DNA of 64,000 bases, taken from Verrucomicrobiaceae bacterium. GTDB taxonomy: Bacteria > Verrucomicrobiota > Verrucomicrobiia > Verrucomicrobiales > Akkermansiaceae. Numbering within the stretch: position 1 is the first letter of the stretch; each line of letters opens with the position of its first letter. A model generated the notes under the pieces. The model was given only the letters and a program-made list of their open reading frames with translations, was not told where the DNA came from and did no database searches. The position numbers and the translations under genes are program-made. Location of the stretch: positions 22,601-86,600 of the forward strand of contig JAIXOR010000007.1 of assembly GCA_027486655.1 (NCBI GenBank), given 5' to 3'. Positions 8,146-18,370 of this stretch are shown in pieces.

Positions 8146-9408
8146 TCAGATCAGGATCCCGGCGAGGGTGGCGGATAGATAGGAGGCGAGGGTGCCGCAG
8201 AGCAGCGCCTTGAAGCCGAGCCGCGCAAGGTCGGCACGGCGCTCCGGGGCGAGCGCGCCGATGCCGCCGATCTGCATGCCGACGCTGCTGAAGTTCGCAA
8301 AGCCGCAGATCGCGATGCTGACGATGAGCAGGCCTTTTTCAGTGACCACGGGCACGGCCTTGTCGGTGAGGCTTTTGAAGGCGACGAACTCGTTGATGGT
8401 GAGTTTCTGGCCGAGCAGTGTGGCGACGTTCTGGACATCCTGCCCGGGCACGCCCATCGCCCAGGCCATCGGATAGAAGAGCTTGCCGAAGATCCAGTTG
8501 AGGGTGAGGTCGAAGTCCGGGTTGAACCAATGCCCGGCGGTGGTGAGGCACCAGTCGATGCAGGCGATCACGGCGATGAATCCGATGAGCATGGCGATCA
8601 CGTTGAGCGCGATCTTGAAGCCCTCGGCCGCACCGTGGGAGATGGCGTCGATGATGTTGATGTAGTCGCTTTTCACTTCCAGGCGCACGCGGCCCATGGT
8701 CTGGCTGGTTTCGGTTTCCGGAAACACGATCTTGGAAATGACGAGTGCGCCCGGCGCGGCCATGAGGCTGGCGGTGATGAGCTTGGGGGCAAGGTCCATG
8801 CCGGCCTGGGCGCCCATGTTGGCGTAAACGACGAGGATGCCGCCGGCGATGCAGGCGAGGCTGCCGGACATGGACGCGAGCAGCTCGCTTTTGGTCATGC
8901 CCTTGAGATACGGGCGGATCATCACCTGGGCCTCCACCTGGCCGACGAAGGCGCTGGCGACGTTGCTGAGGGCTTCCGCGCCGCTGACACGCATCACCGA
9001 GTTCATGGCTCTGGCGACGAGCGAAACGACGCGCTGCATGAGGCCGATGTGATAGGTGACGGCGACGAGCGCGCAGACCAGTACGATGGTGGCGGTGACA
9101 TTGAAGGCGAAGACAAAGCCGCCCGCGGCATAGTTCGCAGCGCCGCCGGCATGCTGCTCCACCGAGATGCCGCCGAAGACGAAGGCGGCTCCCTTGCGGG
9201 CGAATTCCTCGATTTTCCCGATGCCCGCGCCGAGTTGTTGGAAGAACCAGGCGACGGGCTTCACGTGGAAGATCAGCATCGCGATGGCGGCCTGCAGGGC
9301 GATGCCGCTGACGACGAGACGGAAGTTGATGCGCTTGCGGTTGTTCGAGCAGAGCACGGCGATGCCGAGAATGAGCGCGATGCCGATGAGGCCTTGTAAT
9401 CGATCCAT
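8146..9408 (-). CDS. nupC: NupC-type concentrative nucleoside transporter
   Basis: 420 residues from ATG 9408 (MDRLQGLIGIALILGIAVL). Multiple transmembrane segments and the family motifs GQVEAQVMIRPYL (the G-Q-x-E-A/T substrate motif of the CNT family), GSLACIAGGILVVY, and C-terminal NEFVAFKSL with GFANFSSVGMQIGG are all present. CNT proteins import nucleosides with H+ or Na+. A nucleoside importer is consistent with the adenosine deaminase and purine-degradation locus 30 kb away, although they are not linked. The longer upstream frame is rejected because it adds an arginine/histidine-rich leader. Confidence 0.88.
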   Translation of the reverse strand: MDRLQGLIGIALILGIAVLCSNNRKRINFRLVVSGIALQAAIAMLIFHVKPVAWFFQQLGAGIGKIEEFARKGAAFVFGGISVEQHAGGAANYAAGGFVFAFNVTATIVLVCALVAVTYHIGLMQRVVSLVARAMNSVMRVSGAEALSNVASAFVGQVEAQVMIRPYLKGMTKSELLASMSGSLACIAGGILVVYANMGAQAGMDLAPKLITASLMAAPGALVISKIVFPETETSQTMGRVRLEVKSDYINIIDAISHGAAEGFKIALNVIAMLIGFIAVIACIDWCLTTAGHWFNPDFDLTLNWIFGKLFYPMAWAMGVPGQDVQNVATLLGQKLTINEFVAFKSLTDKAVPVVTEKGLLIVSIAICGFANFSSVGMQIGGIGALAPERRADLARLGFKALLCGTLASYLSATLAGILI

Positions 9409-9532
9409 GGGCGCGGGGTGGTGCAGGGTTTGTGCCGGATGCGCGGAGGAATGACATCTCCTCCAACGCCTCGTGAAAGCTGGGGGAAGCGATCGTTGGA
9501 CACAAGCCCGCAGCGCGTTATGGTCGCCGTGC

Positions 9533-11539
<2,007 letters not shown>

Positions 11540-11569
11540 GGTCGCGGGCTGCGGATTCCATGGACCGGC

Positions 11570-13141
11570 TCAGGCAGGCACGGCATCGGCTACGCGCATG
11601 CCGTCGAGGGCGGCACTCACGATGCCACCGGCGTATCCGGCGCCCTCGCCACAGGGGAACAGCCCGGAGATTTCCGGGTGCTCCAACGTGTCGTCCCGCC
11701 GCGGGACGCGCAGGGGCGAACTGGTGCGGGTTTCAAATCCTAACAGAAGCACCTCGTTGGAAACATAGCCGCGCATCTTGCGGTCGAAGAGCCGGAGTCC
11801 CTCGCGCATGCGGCTGACGAGGTCCCGCGGCAGCATGTCGTGCAGCGGGGCGGGATTCGCTCCCGGGAAGTAGCTGGTCTGCGGGAGGCTCTGCGAGATC
11901 CGTCCGTCGAGGAAATCCGTGACCCGCTGTCCCGGAGCCACCTGGCCTCCTCCGCCGGCAAGTTTCGCGGCCTGTTCGAGTTCTTTCTGATAGGCGATGC
12001 CTGCAAGCACGCCGTGTTCGCGGACGAAGCTGCGGACGTCCTCCGGCTCCACGGTGGAGACCATGCCGGAGTTTGCGTACGGCGAGTCCCGCCGCGAGAG
12101 ACTCATGCCGTTGACCACCACCTCGTCGTTTTCCGTGGCGGCGGGCACGATCCAGCCACCCGGGCACATGCAGAACGAATGCACGCCCCGGTCCCGGATC
12201 TTGGTGGCAAGCCGGTAGCTGGCGGCAGGCAGGAGGCGCGGCCGGGGAGCGTCCGCGGCCAGATGATACTGGGTGCGGTCGATGAACGGCTGCGGGTGCT
12301 CGATGCGGAAGCCGACCGCGAAGGCTTTTGGCTCCATGAGGATGCCGCGCGCGGCCAGCAGCCGATAGATGTCGCGCGCCGAGTGGCCGGTGGCGAGGAT
12401 GACCGAGTCCGCATGGATCTCGTCACCGGCCGCCGTCACCACCCCGCGGATGCGATTTCCGGTGAGCAGGAAATCGGTGACCTTGGTGAGAAACCGCACC
12501 TCGCCGCCGGCCTCGAGAATCGAGTGGCGGATCGCCTTGACCACATTGGGCAAGAGGTTGGAACCAATGTGCGGATGGGCGTCCGTCAGGACTTGTTCCG
12601 GGGCACCGTGGGCGACGAGAATCTCGTAAACCCGGGCCACCGGGCCGCGTTTGGTGGCGCGTGTGTAGAGCTTGCCATCCGAGAAGGTCCCGGCCCCCCC
12701 CTCGCCAAAGCAGTAGTTGGAATCCTCGATCACACGACCCTCGCGAAGGATCGGAGCAAGGTCGAAACGGCGCGCGCTGGCATCCTTTCCGCGTTCCAGA
12801 ACGATCGGCTTCACGCCGTTCTCCAGGCAGCGCAGTGCGGCGAACATGCCCGCCGGTCCGCAGCCGATGATGATCGCCGATTTCCCAGCAGCGGGGAGCG
12901 GAGGGGCACTCCACACCGGCCGGATGTCCGGCGGCGCAGGGCCGTCCAAGGCCACATCCAGGCGGAGCTGCACCTTGATCCGCGAGTGGCGGGCATCGAT
13001 CGAGTGCTTCCGCAACCGCACTCCGCCGACGCGGGAAACCGGAACGCCCAGAGCCTTCGCGGCGGCCTTGCGGCGCGCGGAGTCGTCCTCGGAGAGATCG
13101 AGGGGCAGGACGATGTCGACGGTTTCAATCTGTGGCTGCAC
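11570..13141 (-). CDS. FAD-dependent dehydrogenase (uncharacterised BT_3686/YtfP-like family)
   Basis: 523 residues. An N-terminal domain of about 95 residues (VDIVLPLDLSEDDSARRKAA, with IDARHSRI) precedes the FAD-binding motif AIIIGCGPAGMFAALRCLE. Further family motifs are SNYCFGEGGAGTFSDGKLYTR, ILATGHSARDIY, and the C-terminal LFPCGEGAGYAGGIVSAALDGMR. This is a widely distributed family of predicted FAD dehydrogenases without a known substrate. It is the last gene of a minus-strand run beginning with the GAF gene at 14935; the thioesterase gene is 21 bases upstream. Confidence 0.85.
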   Translation of the reverse strand: MQPQIETVDIVLPLDLSEDDSARRKAAAKALGVPVSRVGGVRLRKHSIDARHSRIKVQLRLDVALDGPAPPDIRPVWSAPPLPAAGKSAIIIGCGPAGMFAALRCLENGVKPIVLERGKDASARRFDLAPILREGRVIEDSNYCFGEGGAGTFSDGKLYTRATKRGPVARVYEILVAHGAPEQVLTDAHPHIGSNLLPNVVKAIRHSILEAGGEVRFLTKVTDFLLTGNRIRGVVTAAGDEIHADSVILATGHSARDIYRLLAARGILMEPKAFAVGFRIEHPQPFIDRTQYHLAADAPRPRLLPAASYRLATKIRDRGVHSFCMCPGGWIVPAATENDEVVVNGMSLSRRDSPYANSGMVSTVEPEDVRSFVREHGVLAGIAYQKELEQAAKLAGGGGQVAPGQRVTDFLDGRISQSLPQTSYFPGANPAPLHDMLPRDLVSRMREGLRLFDRKMRGYVSNEVLLLGFETRTSSPLRVPRRDDTLEHPEISGLFPCGEGAGYAGGIVSAALDGMRVADAVPA

Positions 13142-13162
13142 GGTGGATCGAGGGCTCGGCGA

Positions 13163-13510
13163 TCAGGCGCGGATGGATTTCTTGCGCCCCTGGTCGTCCA
13201 CACTGACGAAGGTGACGCGGGTGGAGAAGATCGGATGCGGGCCGGCCTTTTCATCAATCACCCGCACGCCATAAGCGGCACTGGTGTTGCCCTCCTTTTC
13301 CAGGGTGCAGGTGATCCGGAGGATGGTGCCTTCGCGCACGCTGTGGTGGAACTCCACGGTATCCATGGCCACGGTCACGAACTGGCAATGCGGGAAATCC
13401 AGGCTCGCCGCGATCCAAGAGGCTTCGTCGATCCAGGCAAGCAGCCGGCCACCGAAAAGAAAGCCGTAGTGGTTCAGGTCCCCTGGAAGGACGAGGCGGT
13501 GCGTTTCCAT
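13163..13510 (-). CDS. Acyl-CoA thioesterase, hotdog fold (YciA-like)
   Basis: 115 residues with the single hotdog domain of YciA/BACH-type thioesterases. The characteristic N-terminal motif is LVLPGDLNHYGFLFGGRLLAWIDEA, in which the Asn and Asp are the expected catalytic residues, followed by VTVAMDTVEFHHSVREG. Likely hydrolyses acyl-CoAs in the cytoplasm. It starts 5 bases after the DoxX stop, within the same operon. Confidence 0.85.
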   Translation of the reverse strand: METHRLVLPGDLNHYGFLFGGRLLAWIDEASWIAASLDFPHCQFVTVAMDTVEFHHSVREGTILRITCTLEKEGNTSAAYGVRVIDEKAGPHPIFSTRVTFVSVDDQGRKKSIRA

Positions 13511-13514
13511 GGTC

Positions 13515-13988
13515 TCACCAGCGGCGGCGTTTGCTCTCCTTGTAAAGAAGCGAGTCCAGCGAGAACAGACCCGCGCCGGAGAGGATCAGGGCGATCATCG
13601 GAATCAGATACATCAGGCCCAGTTCCTTCGCGTCATACACCGCGGGCGGACTCACGAACCAGGGAGCGCCCTGCTTGATCTCGAACACGGCCACCACCAT
13701 CGTGAATCCTAACAGAAACGCCGCAGGCCGGGTGGCCAGGCCGAGGATGATCAGCAGGGCCGCACCGAACTCCGCGGCGATCGTCGCAATCAGGCTCACC
13801 TGAGGGGACATCAGGCTCAACGGAAAGAAATCCGGCACCGGGAACAAATCCCGGCTGGCCGAGTAGCCGCGGAGTTTCGGCAAACCGTGGCCGAAGAGCA
13901 TCATCGAGGCGACGAGGACGCGCAGCACGAGAATGCCGGTGGAGGCGGTGACGTCGCGCGTGCCGCAGTCGAACAGGAATTTCTTCAT
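13515..13988 (-). CDS. DoxX family membrane protein
   Basis: 157 residues, four transmembrane helices. The family motif is GILVLRVLVASMMLFGHGLPKL, followed by AEFGAALLIILGLATRPAAFLLG. DoxX-like proteins are small inner-membrane proteins linked to quinone or thiosulfate redox and envelope integrity; no function is claimed. The ATG overlaps the stop of the KH/R3H gene by one base (TGATG), implying coupling. Confidence 0.85.
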   Translation of the reverse strand: MKKFLFDCGTRDVTASTGILVLRVLVASMMLFGHGLPKLRGYSASRDLFPVPDFFPLSLMSPQVSLIATIAAEFGAALLIILGLATRPAAFLLGFTMVVAVFEIKQGAPWFVSPPAVYDAKELGLMYLIPMIALILSGAGLFSLDSLLYKESKRRRW

Positions 13989-14455
13989 CAGGATCCGGCG
14001 GTCGGGGATTTGACGGAGACGGTGATCCGCTTGAGGCGGTCCTCTCCCTCGGGCGAGTGGCCTACGATGCCTTCCTCGCTGATCAGGATGTTGTGCACCA
14101 TGCGCCGGTAGTAGGCATTGAGCGGACGGAGTTGGTGGGATTTCCCGGTGCTGCGGACCCGTGCGGCGATCTCGCGGATCTCGGTGGCCATCTGGTCTTC
14201 GCGGATGGTGCGGTAGTGCTCGCAGTCCACCTTGATGCGCTCCGCTTTGGGAAACTGCCGTCTCAACACGCGGTTGACGAGATACTGGAGGTCGTCCAAG
14301 CGGTCACCCTCACGGCCGATGATCGTCTTGCTCTCGGTGGAGCGGATCTGCAGGCAGGGGCCGTCCTGGGTCTGCTCGGACTCGACCGTCGCCGGGATCC
14401 CGAGATGACCCAGCATGGTGTCCAGGATTTTGGTGGCGGTTTCGACAGTGCTCAT
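13988..14455 (-). CDS. KH-R3H RNA-binding protein (Jag/KhpB-like)
   Basis: 155 residues. A KH-type domain contains IIGREGDRLDDLQYLVNRVL at residues 45-64, and an R3H domain follows with R-x-x-x-S-x-x-x-H-x-x-RPLNAYYRRMVHNIL around residues 105-125. This is the architecture of Jag/KhpB proteins that bind RNA and influence cell division and envelope growth, without the N-terminal Jag_N domain. Jag genes usually lie by rpmH-yidC; that context is absent here. Confidence 0.85.
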   Translation of the reverse strand: MSTVETATKILDTMLGHLGIPATVESEQTQDGPCLQIRSTESKTIIGREGDRLDDLQYLVNRVLRRQFPKAERIKVDCEHYRTIREDQMATEIREIAARVRSTGKSHQLRPLNAYYRRMVHNILISEEGIVGHSPEGEDRLKRITVSVKSPTAGS

Positions 14456-14485
14456 GGCCTGACTCTAATCACATCCCCGTCCGGG

Positions 14486-14935
14486 TCAATCACCGCAGGG
14501 GGCTTTGTTCCCGAAAATCCGGCCGATCTCATCGGCGGTGGCCCGCACTTGGGCGATTTCCTCCTCGGAGAAGTCGTGGGGCTCGTGCTTGCCGATGCCC
14601 AGGGTGCCGGCAACCGCGCCGCAGGCGGAAAGCACGGGCACGGCCACCGAGCCGGACACACCGGTCTTGCGGGCGTCCGGCTTGGCCACGCCGCCGAGGT
14701 CCTGCTGGAGATTGCAAAGGGTGACGGGCTCGCGCCGCTCCGCCGCCGCACCCGCGATGCCCTTGCCGAAGGGGATCATCGAGATCTTTTCAAGCAGGAC
14801 CTCCGGCACGCCGATCTGGCAGACCAGCGTGAGGAATCCCCCGTCCGGGGTCGTGCGGTGCAGCGTGCCGGTCTGGCAACCGGTCTCCTCCATCAGGCGG
14901 GCCAGCAGGGTCTTCAGGGTCTCTGTGTCGCTCAT
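14486..14935 (-). CDS. GAF domain-containing protein
   Basis: 149 residues that are almost entirely one GAF domain (GCQTGTLHRT, LVCQIGVPEVLLEKISMIPFG, GKGIAGAAAERREPVTLCNL, SGSVAVPVLS, GTLGIGKHEPHDFSEEE). It may bind a small ligand or nucleotide or act as a methionine-sulfoxide reductase relative, but the fRMsr cysteines are not clearly placed. First gene of the minus-strand operon with KH/R3H, DoxX, thioesterase and FAD dehydrogenase. Confidence 0.8.
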   Translation of the reverse strand: MSDTETLKTLLARLMEETGCQTGTLHRTTPDGGFLTLVCQIGVPEVLLEKISMIPFGKGIAGAAAERREPVTLCNLQQDLGGVAKPDARKTGVSGSVAVPVLSACGAVAGTLGIGKHEPHDFSEEEIAQVRATADEIGRIFGNKAPCGD

Positions 14936-15040
14936 GCCGCCGAGTCTATCGGATCTTCGGGATCAAGTCACGCCCCAGCCCGTTTTGGGGGGGAATTCAC
15001 GCTTGGCAGCTTCGCCCGGATGAGCGAAACCAGCAGGCGT

Positions 15041-16177
15041 ATGAAAACCTTTACGATGATTTCCGCGCTGGCCATCGCCCTGGCCTCCTGCCAGAAAGAC
15101 CCCGGCATGAGTCATTCATCCCCAGTGAAGCAGGAGGTCTTCGGCACCATGCCGGATGGCCGCGAAGTCAAGATTTTCACCCTCACCAACAAGAACGGCC
15201 TCCGCGCCCGGGTCACCGAATACGGAGCTATCCTCGTCTCCATGGAGACCCCGGACAAGACCGGGAAACTCGCGGACATCACCCACGGCTACGATTCGCT
15301 CGAAGGCTGGCTCACCAACACCCACTACCTCGGCGCCACCGTCGGCCGCTTCGGAAACCGCATCAAGGACGGGCGTTTCACGCTCGACGGCAAGGAATAC
15401 ACCCTCGCCAAAAACAACGAACCCGGCGGCATCCCCTGCCACCTCCACGGCGGAGTGAAGGGCTTCGACAAGGTGCTCTGGTCCGGCAAACCCACCGACT
15501 CCAACGGTGTGGAATTCACCTACGTCTCCAAGGACGGCGAGGAAGGATACCCCGGAAATCTCACGGTCAAAGTCACCTACACCCTCACCGAGGCCAACGA
15601 ACTGAAATGGGAGGCCGTCGCCACCACCGACGCCCCCACCATCGTCAACCTGGTCCACCACTCTTACTGGAACCTTTCCGGAGACCCCACCACGTCCATC
15701 AACGACCACGTGCTCACCCTCAAGGCTCCGAGTTTCCTGCCCACCGACGCGGGACTCATTCCCACCGGTGAGATTGCCCCGGTGGCCGGCACGCCCATGG
15801 ACTTCACCAAGCCCACCGTGATCGGCCAGCGCGTCGAGGCGGACTTCGAGGCCCTCAAGTTCGGCGGTGGATACGACCACTGCTGGGTTCTGGAGAAAGG
15901 CGACGGCCTGCGCCCGGTCGCGAAACTCAAGGACCCGGAGACCGGCCGCGTCATGGAAATCTCCACCGACCAGCCCGCCATCCAGTTCTACGGCGGCAAC
16001 TTCCTGGACGGCACGGTCACCGGCAAGGCTGGTGTCAAGTATGCGAAACGCAGCGCCCTCTGCCTCGAAACCGAGGGATTCCCGGATGCTCCTAACAAAC
16101 CCAACTTCCCGTCCTCCGTCCTCAAGCCCGGCGAAACCTACCGCCACTCGATGATCCATACATTCTCCGCCGAGTGA
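15041..16177 (+). CDS. galM: Aldose 1-epimerase (galactose mutarotase), lipoprotein
   Basis: 378 residues from ATG 15041; an in-frame ATG at 15020 would add seven residues before the signal. The N-terminus MKTFTMISALAIALASC has a lipobox (LASC), so the enzyme is probably anchored in the envelope rather than cytoplasmic as in E. coli. Family motifs: TEYGAILVSMETPDK, ATVGRFGNRIKDGRF, HLHGGVKGFDKVLW, NLVHHSYWNLSG (catalytic His region near residue 206) and LETEGFPDAPNKPNFPS (catalytic Glu). Interconverts the anomers of galactose or glucose, here probably before uptake by the adjacent symporter. Confidence 0.93.
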   Translation: MKTFTMISALAIALASCQKDPGMSHSSPVKQEVFGTMPDGREVKIFTLTNKNGLRARVTEYGAILVSMETPDKTGKLADITHGYDSLEGWLTNTHYLGATVGRFGNRIKDGRFTLDGKEYTLAKNNEPGGIPCHLHGGVKGFDKVLWSGKPTDSNGVEFTYVSKDGEEGYPGNLTVKVTYTLTEANELKWEAVATTDAPTIVNLVHHSYWNLSGDPTTSINDHVLTLKAPSFLPTDAGLIPTGEIAPVAGTPMDFTKPTVIGQRVEADFEALKFGGGYDHCWVLEKGDGLRPVAKLKDPETGRVMEISTDQPAIQFYGGNFLDGTVTGKAGVKYAKRSALCLETEGFPDAPNKPNFPSSVLKPGETYRHSMIHTFSAE

Positions 16178-16243
16178 TCCGGCTTCAACCCAACCGAACC
16201 ACCTGCGCAGAGAGAGCGTTCAAGCAAACCCATCCCATCCACC

Positions 16244-18001
16244 ATGCACTTCCTTGATTCCATCCTGTTCCTGGCCTCCGCCGGAGGCGGCGCCGTGTCC
16301 CTCGAAGGACTGAAACCCGATCTCAACTTCATCGACTGGTCGATCCTCGCCATCTACCTCGCCTTCGTCATCGGCATCGGCTTCGCCCTCAAGAAATACA
16401 ACAACAGCGCGGAGGACTTCTTCCTTTCTGGCCGCTCGATCCCGGGCTGGGTCACCGGGCTCGCTTTCATCTCCGCCAACCTCGGAGCCCAGGAACTCAT
16501 CGGCATGGCCGCTTCCGGTGCTGAGTATGGCATCATGACCTCCCATTTCTACTGGGTGGGTGCCATCCCCGCCATGGTCTTCCTCGGCATCTTCATGATG
16601 CCCATGTATTACGGATCGAAGGCCAAGTCGGTGCCGGAATACCTCAAGATGCGCTACAACGAGCCCACCCGCGTCTTCAACTCGGTTTCCTTCGCCTTCA
16701 TGACGGTGGCCTCCTCCGGCATCTCGATGCACGCGCTGGCCGATCTTCTCCACGCGCTGCTCGGCTGGAACTACTACGTCTCGCTCTTTGTCACCTCCGG
16801 CATCGTGCTGGCCTACGTCCTCAAGGGCGGCCTCTCCTCCGCGATCTACAACGAGGTGCTCCAGTTCTTCATGATCGTCTTCGGCATCGCGCCTCTCGCC
16901 TACATCGCCCTCAAGGACGTCGGCGGTTGGGAAGGACTGGTCGCGAAACTGCACGCCTCGCCCCAAGGCCAGGGAGCCCTTCACTCATGGGCGCAAACCG
17001 GTGGCACGGAAAACCCGATGGGCGTCCCCTGGTATGGCATCCTCTTCGGCCTCGGATTCGTACTCTCGTTCGGCTACTGGTGCACCAACTTCGCCGAGGT
17101 CCAGCGCGCCCTCGCCGCCAACTCGATGGGTGCCGCACGCCGCACTCCGATCATCGGAGCCATCCCGAAAATGCTTTTCCCGGCCATCGTCATCCTCCCC
17201 GGCATGATCGCCTACGGCCTCACCAGCGATGCGGTGGCCACCGGCTACACCATCCCCACCAATGCCTCCGGCGCGCTCAATTACAACCAGGTGCTGCCGT
17301 CGATGATCTTCCACTATTTCCCCAACGGCCTGCTCGGCCTCGCGATCACCGCGCTCATGGCCTCCTTCATGTCCGGCATGGCCGCCAACGTCACCGCCTT
17401 CAACACGGTCTGGACCTATGACATCTACAAGGCGATGAACCCGGACAAGGGCGATCGCGACCTGCTCACGATGGGCAAATACGCCACCGTCTTCGGCATC
17501 ATCGCCGCCATGGGCTTCGCGCTCGTGGCCTCGAACTACAACAACATCATGTCCATCCTCCAGCTCGTGTTCGGATTCGTGAACGCGCCGCTCTTCGCCA
17601 CCTTCCTGCTCGGCATGTTCACCCGCCGCTCCAACGCGATGGGCGCCTTCTGGGGACTGGTCGTCGGCACCGGCAGCGCCATGATCTTCCACGGCCTCTG
17701 CTTCGCCACCGGCAACGCCCCGGGCGTCAAAGGCGGCTGGATCAGCCCGCTCATCGAGTATCCCAAGGAAATGTCCCAGGGCTTCTGGGTCGCCATCGTC
17801 GCCTTCAGCACGACCTTCGCCGTGAATGCTCTCATCTCCTGCATCAGCCGCCGTGACAAGACCGATGAGGAACTCAAGGGCCTCGTCTACTCGCTCACTC
17901 CCAAGCAGGTCGAGGACAACGACCCCTGGATCCTGCGCCCGGTCGTGCTCGGCACGATCGTCTTCATCGCCTCCATCATCCTGAATATCATTTTCTGGTA
18001 A
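16244..18001 (+). CDS. Sodium/solute symporter (SSS/SGLT family), probable sugar transporter
   Basis: 585 residues, about fourteen transmembrane helices. Motifs of the SSS family include FFLSGRSIPGWVTGLAFISANLGAQEL near the start and the conserved ALMASFMSGMAANVTAFNTVWTYDIY in the second half. The mutarotase gene lies 66 bases upstream and a 64-residue membrane protein lies 19 bases downstream, so a role as a Na+-driven hexose importer is likely. The exact sugar cannot be read from sequence. Confidence 0.88.
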   Translation: MHFLDSILFLASAGGGAVSLEGLKPDLNFIDWSILAIYLAFVIGIGFALKKYNNSAEDFFLSGRSIPGWVTGLAFISANLGAQELIGMAASGAEYGIMTSHFYWVGAIPAMVFLGIFMMPMYYGSKAKSVPEYLKMRYNEPTRVFNSVSFAFMTVASSGISMHALADLLHALLGWNYYVSLFVTSGIVLAYVLKGGLSSAIYNEVLQFFMIVFGIAPLAYIALKDVGGWEGLVAKLHASPQGQGALHSWAQTGGTENPMGVPWYGILFGLGFVLSFGYWCTNFAEVQRALAANSMGAARRTPIIGAIPKMLFPAIVILPGMIAYGLTSDAVATGYTIPTNASGALNYNQVLPSMIFHYFPNGLLGLAITALMASFMSGMAANVTAFNTVWTYDIYKAMNPDKGDRDLLTMGKYATVFGIIAAMGFALVASNYNNIMSILQLVFGFVNAPLFATFLLGMFTRRSNAMGAFWGLVVGTGSAMIFHGLCFATGNAPGVKGGWISPLIEYPKEMSQGFWVAIVAFSTTFAVNALISCISRRDKTDEELKGLVYSLTPKQVEDNDPWILRPVVLGTIVFIASIILNIIFW

Positions 18002-18020
18002 ACCCCAACCCACCACCACC

Positions 18021-18215
18021 ATGGACCTCCGTCTTCCCATCGGCTACGTCTTCACCATCTACGGCATCATGCTCACCGGCTATGGAGCCTTCACCAAAGG
18101 CGCCGAGATGTACAAGAAATCCCTCGAACTGAACGTCAACCTCATCTGGGGCGTCGTCATGCTCGTCTTCGGCATCGTCATGCTCGTCTTCGCCAAAAAG
18201 GCCGGCAAGGCCTGA
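18021..18215 (+). CDS. Small two-helix membrane protein of the symporter operon
   Basis: 64 residues: an N-terminal hydrophobic helix (YVFTIYGIMLTGYGAF), a charged middle (TKGAEMYKKSLELN) and a second helix (IWGVVMLVFGIVMLVFA) with a lysine-rich end. It directly follows the symporter gene and precedes the operon terminator, suggesting an accessory subunit. Small membrane proteins of this type often follow SSS transporters in Planctomycetes/Verrucomicrobia; function unproven. Confidence 0.7.
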   Translation: MDLRLPIGYVFTIYGIMLTGYGAFTKGAEMYKKSLELNVNLIWGVVMLVFGIVMLVFAKKAGKA

Positions 18216-18240
18216 GGCGCCAATACCCGTCTCACGATCC

Positions 18241-18276
18241 GCCACCCCGGCCCTCCGCGGCCGGGGTGGCTTTTTT
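18241..18276 (+). terminator. Rho-independent terminator
   Basis: A 12-base perfect stem (GCCACCCCGGCC with GGCCGGGGTGGC) around the loop CTCCGC is followed by six T residues. It lies 26 bases after the small membrane protein and ends the mutarotase-symporter operon. Confidence 0.93.
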
Positions 18277-18370
18277 CTGCCTACGTGATCAGGTGGGAGC
18301 CGCCGCCGACTATCGGCTTGCGGAAAACCGCCTGAACCGCTTGTAATCCGGGGTCGCACGTCCCCCCTGA

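Noticed and set aside
14057..15040. Long plus-strand extension upstream of the mutarotase
   Set aside because: It runs antisense through the KH/R3H and GAF genes; the lipoprotein signal at 15041 defines the true start.
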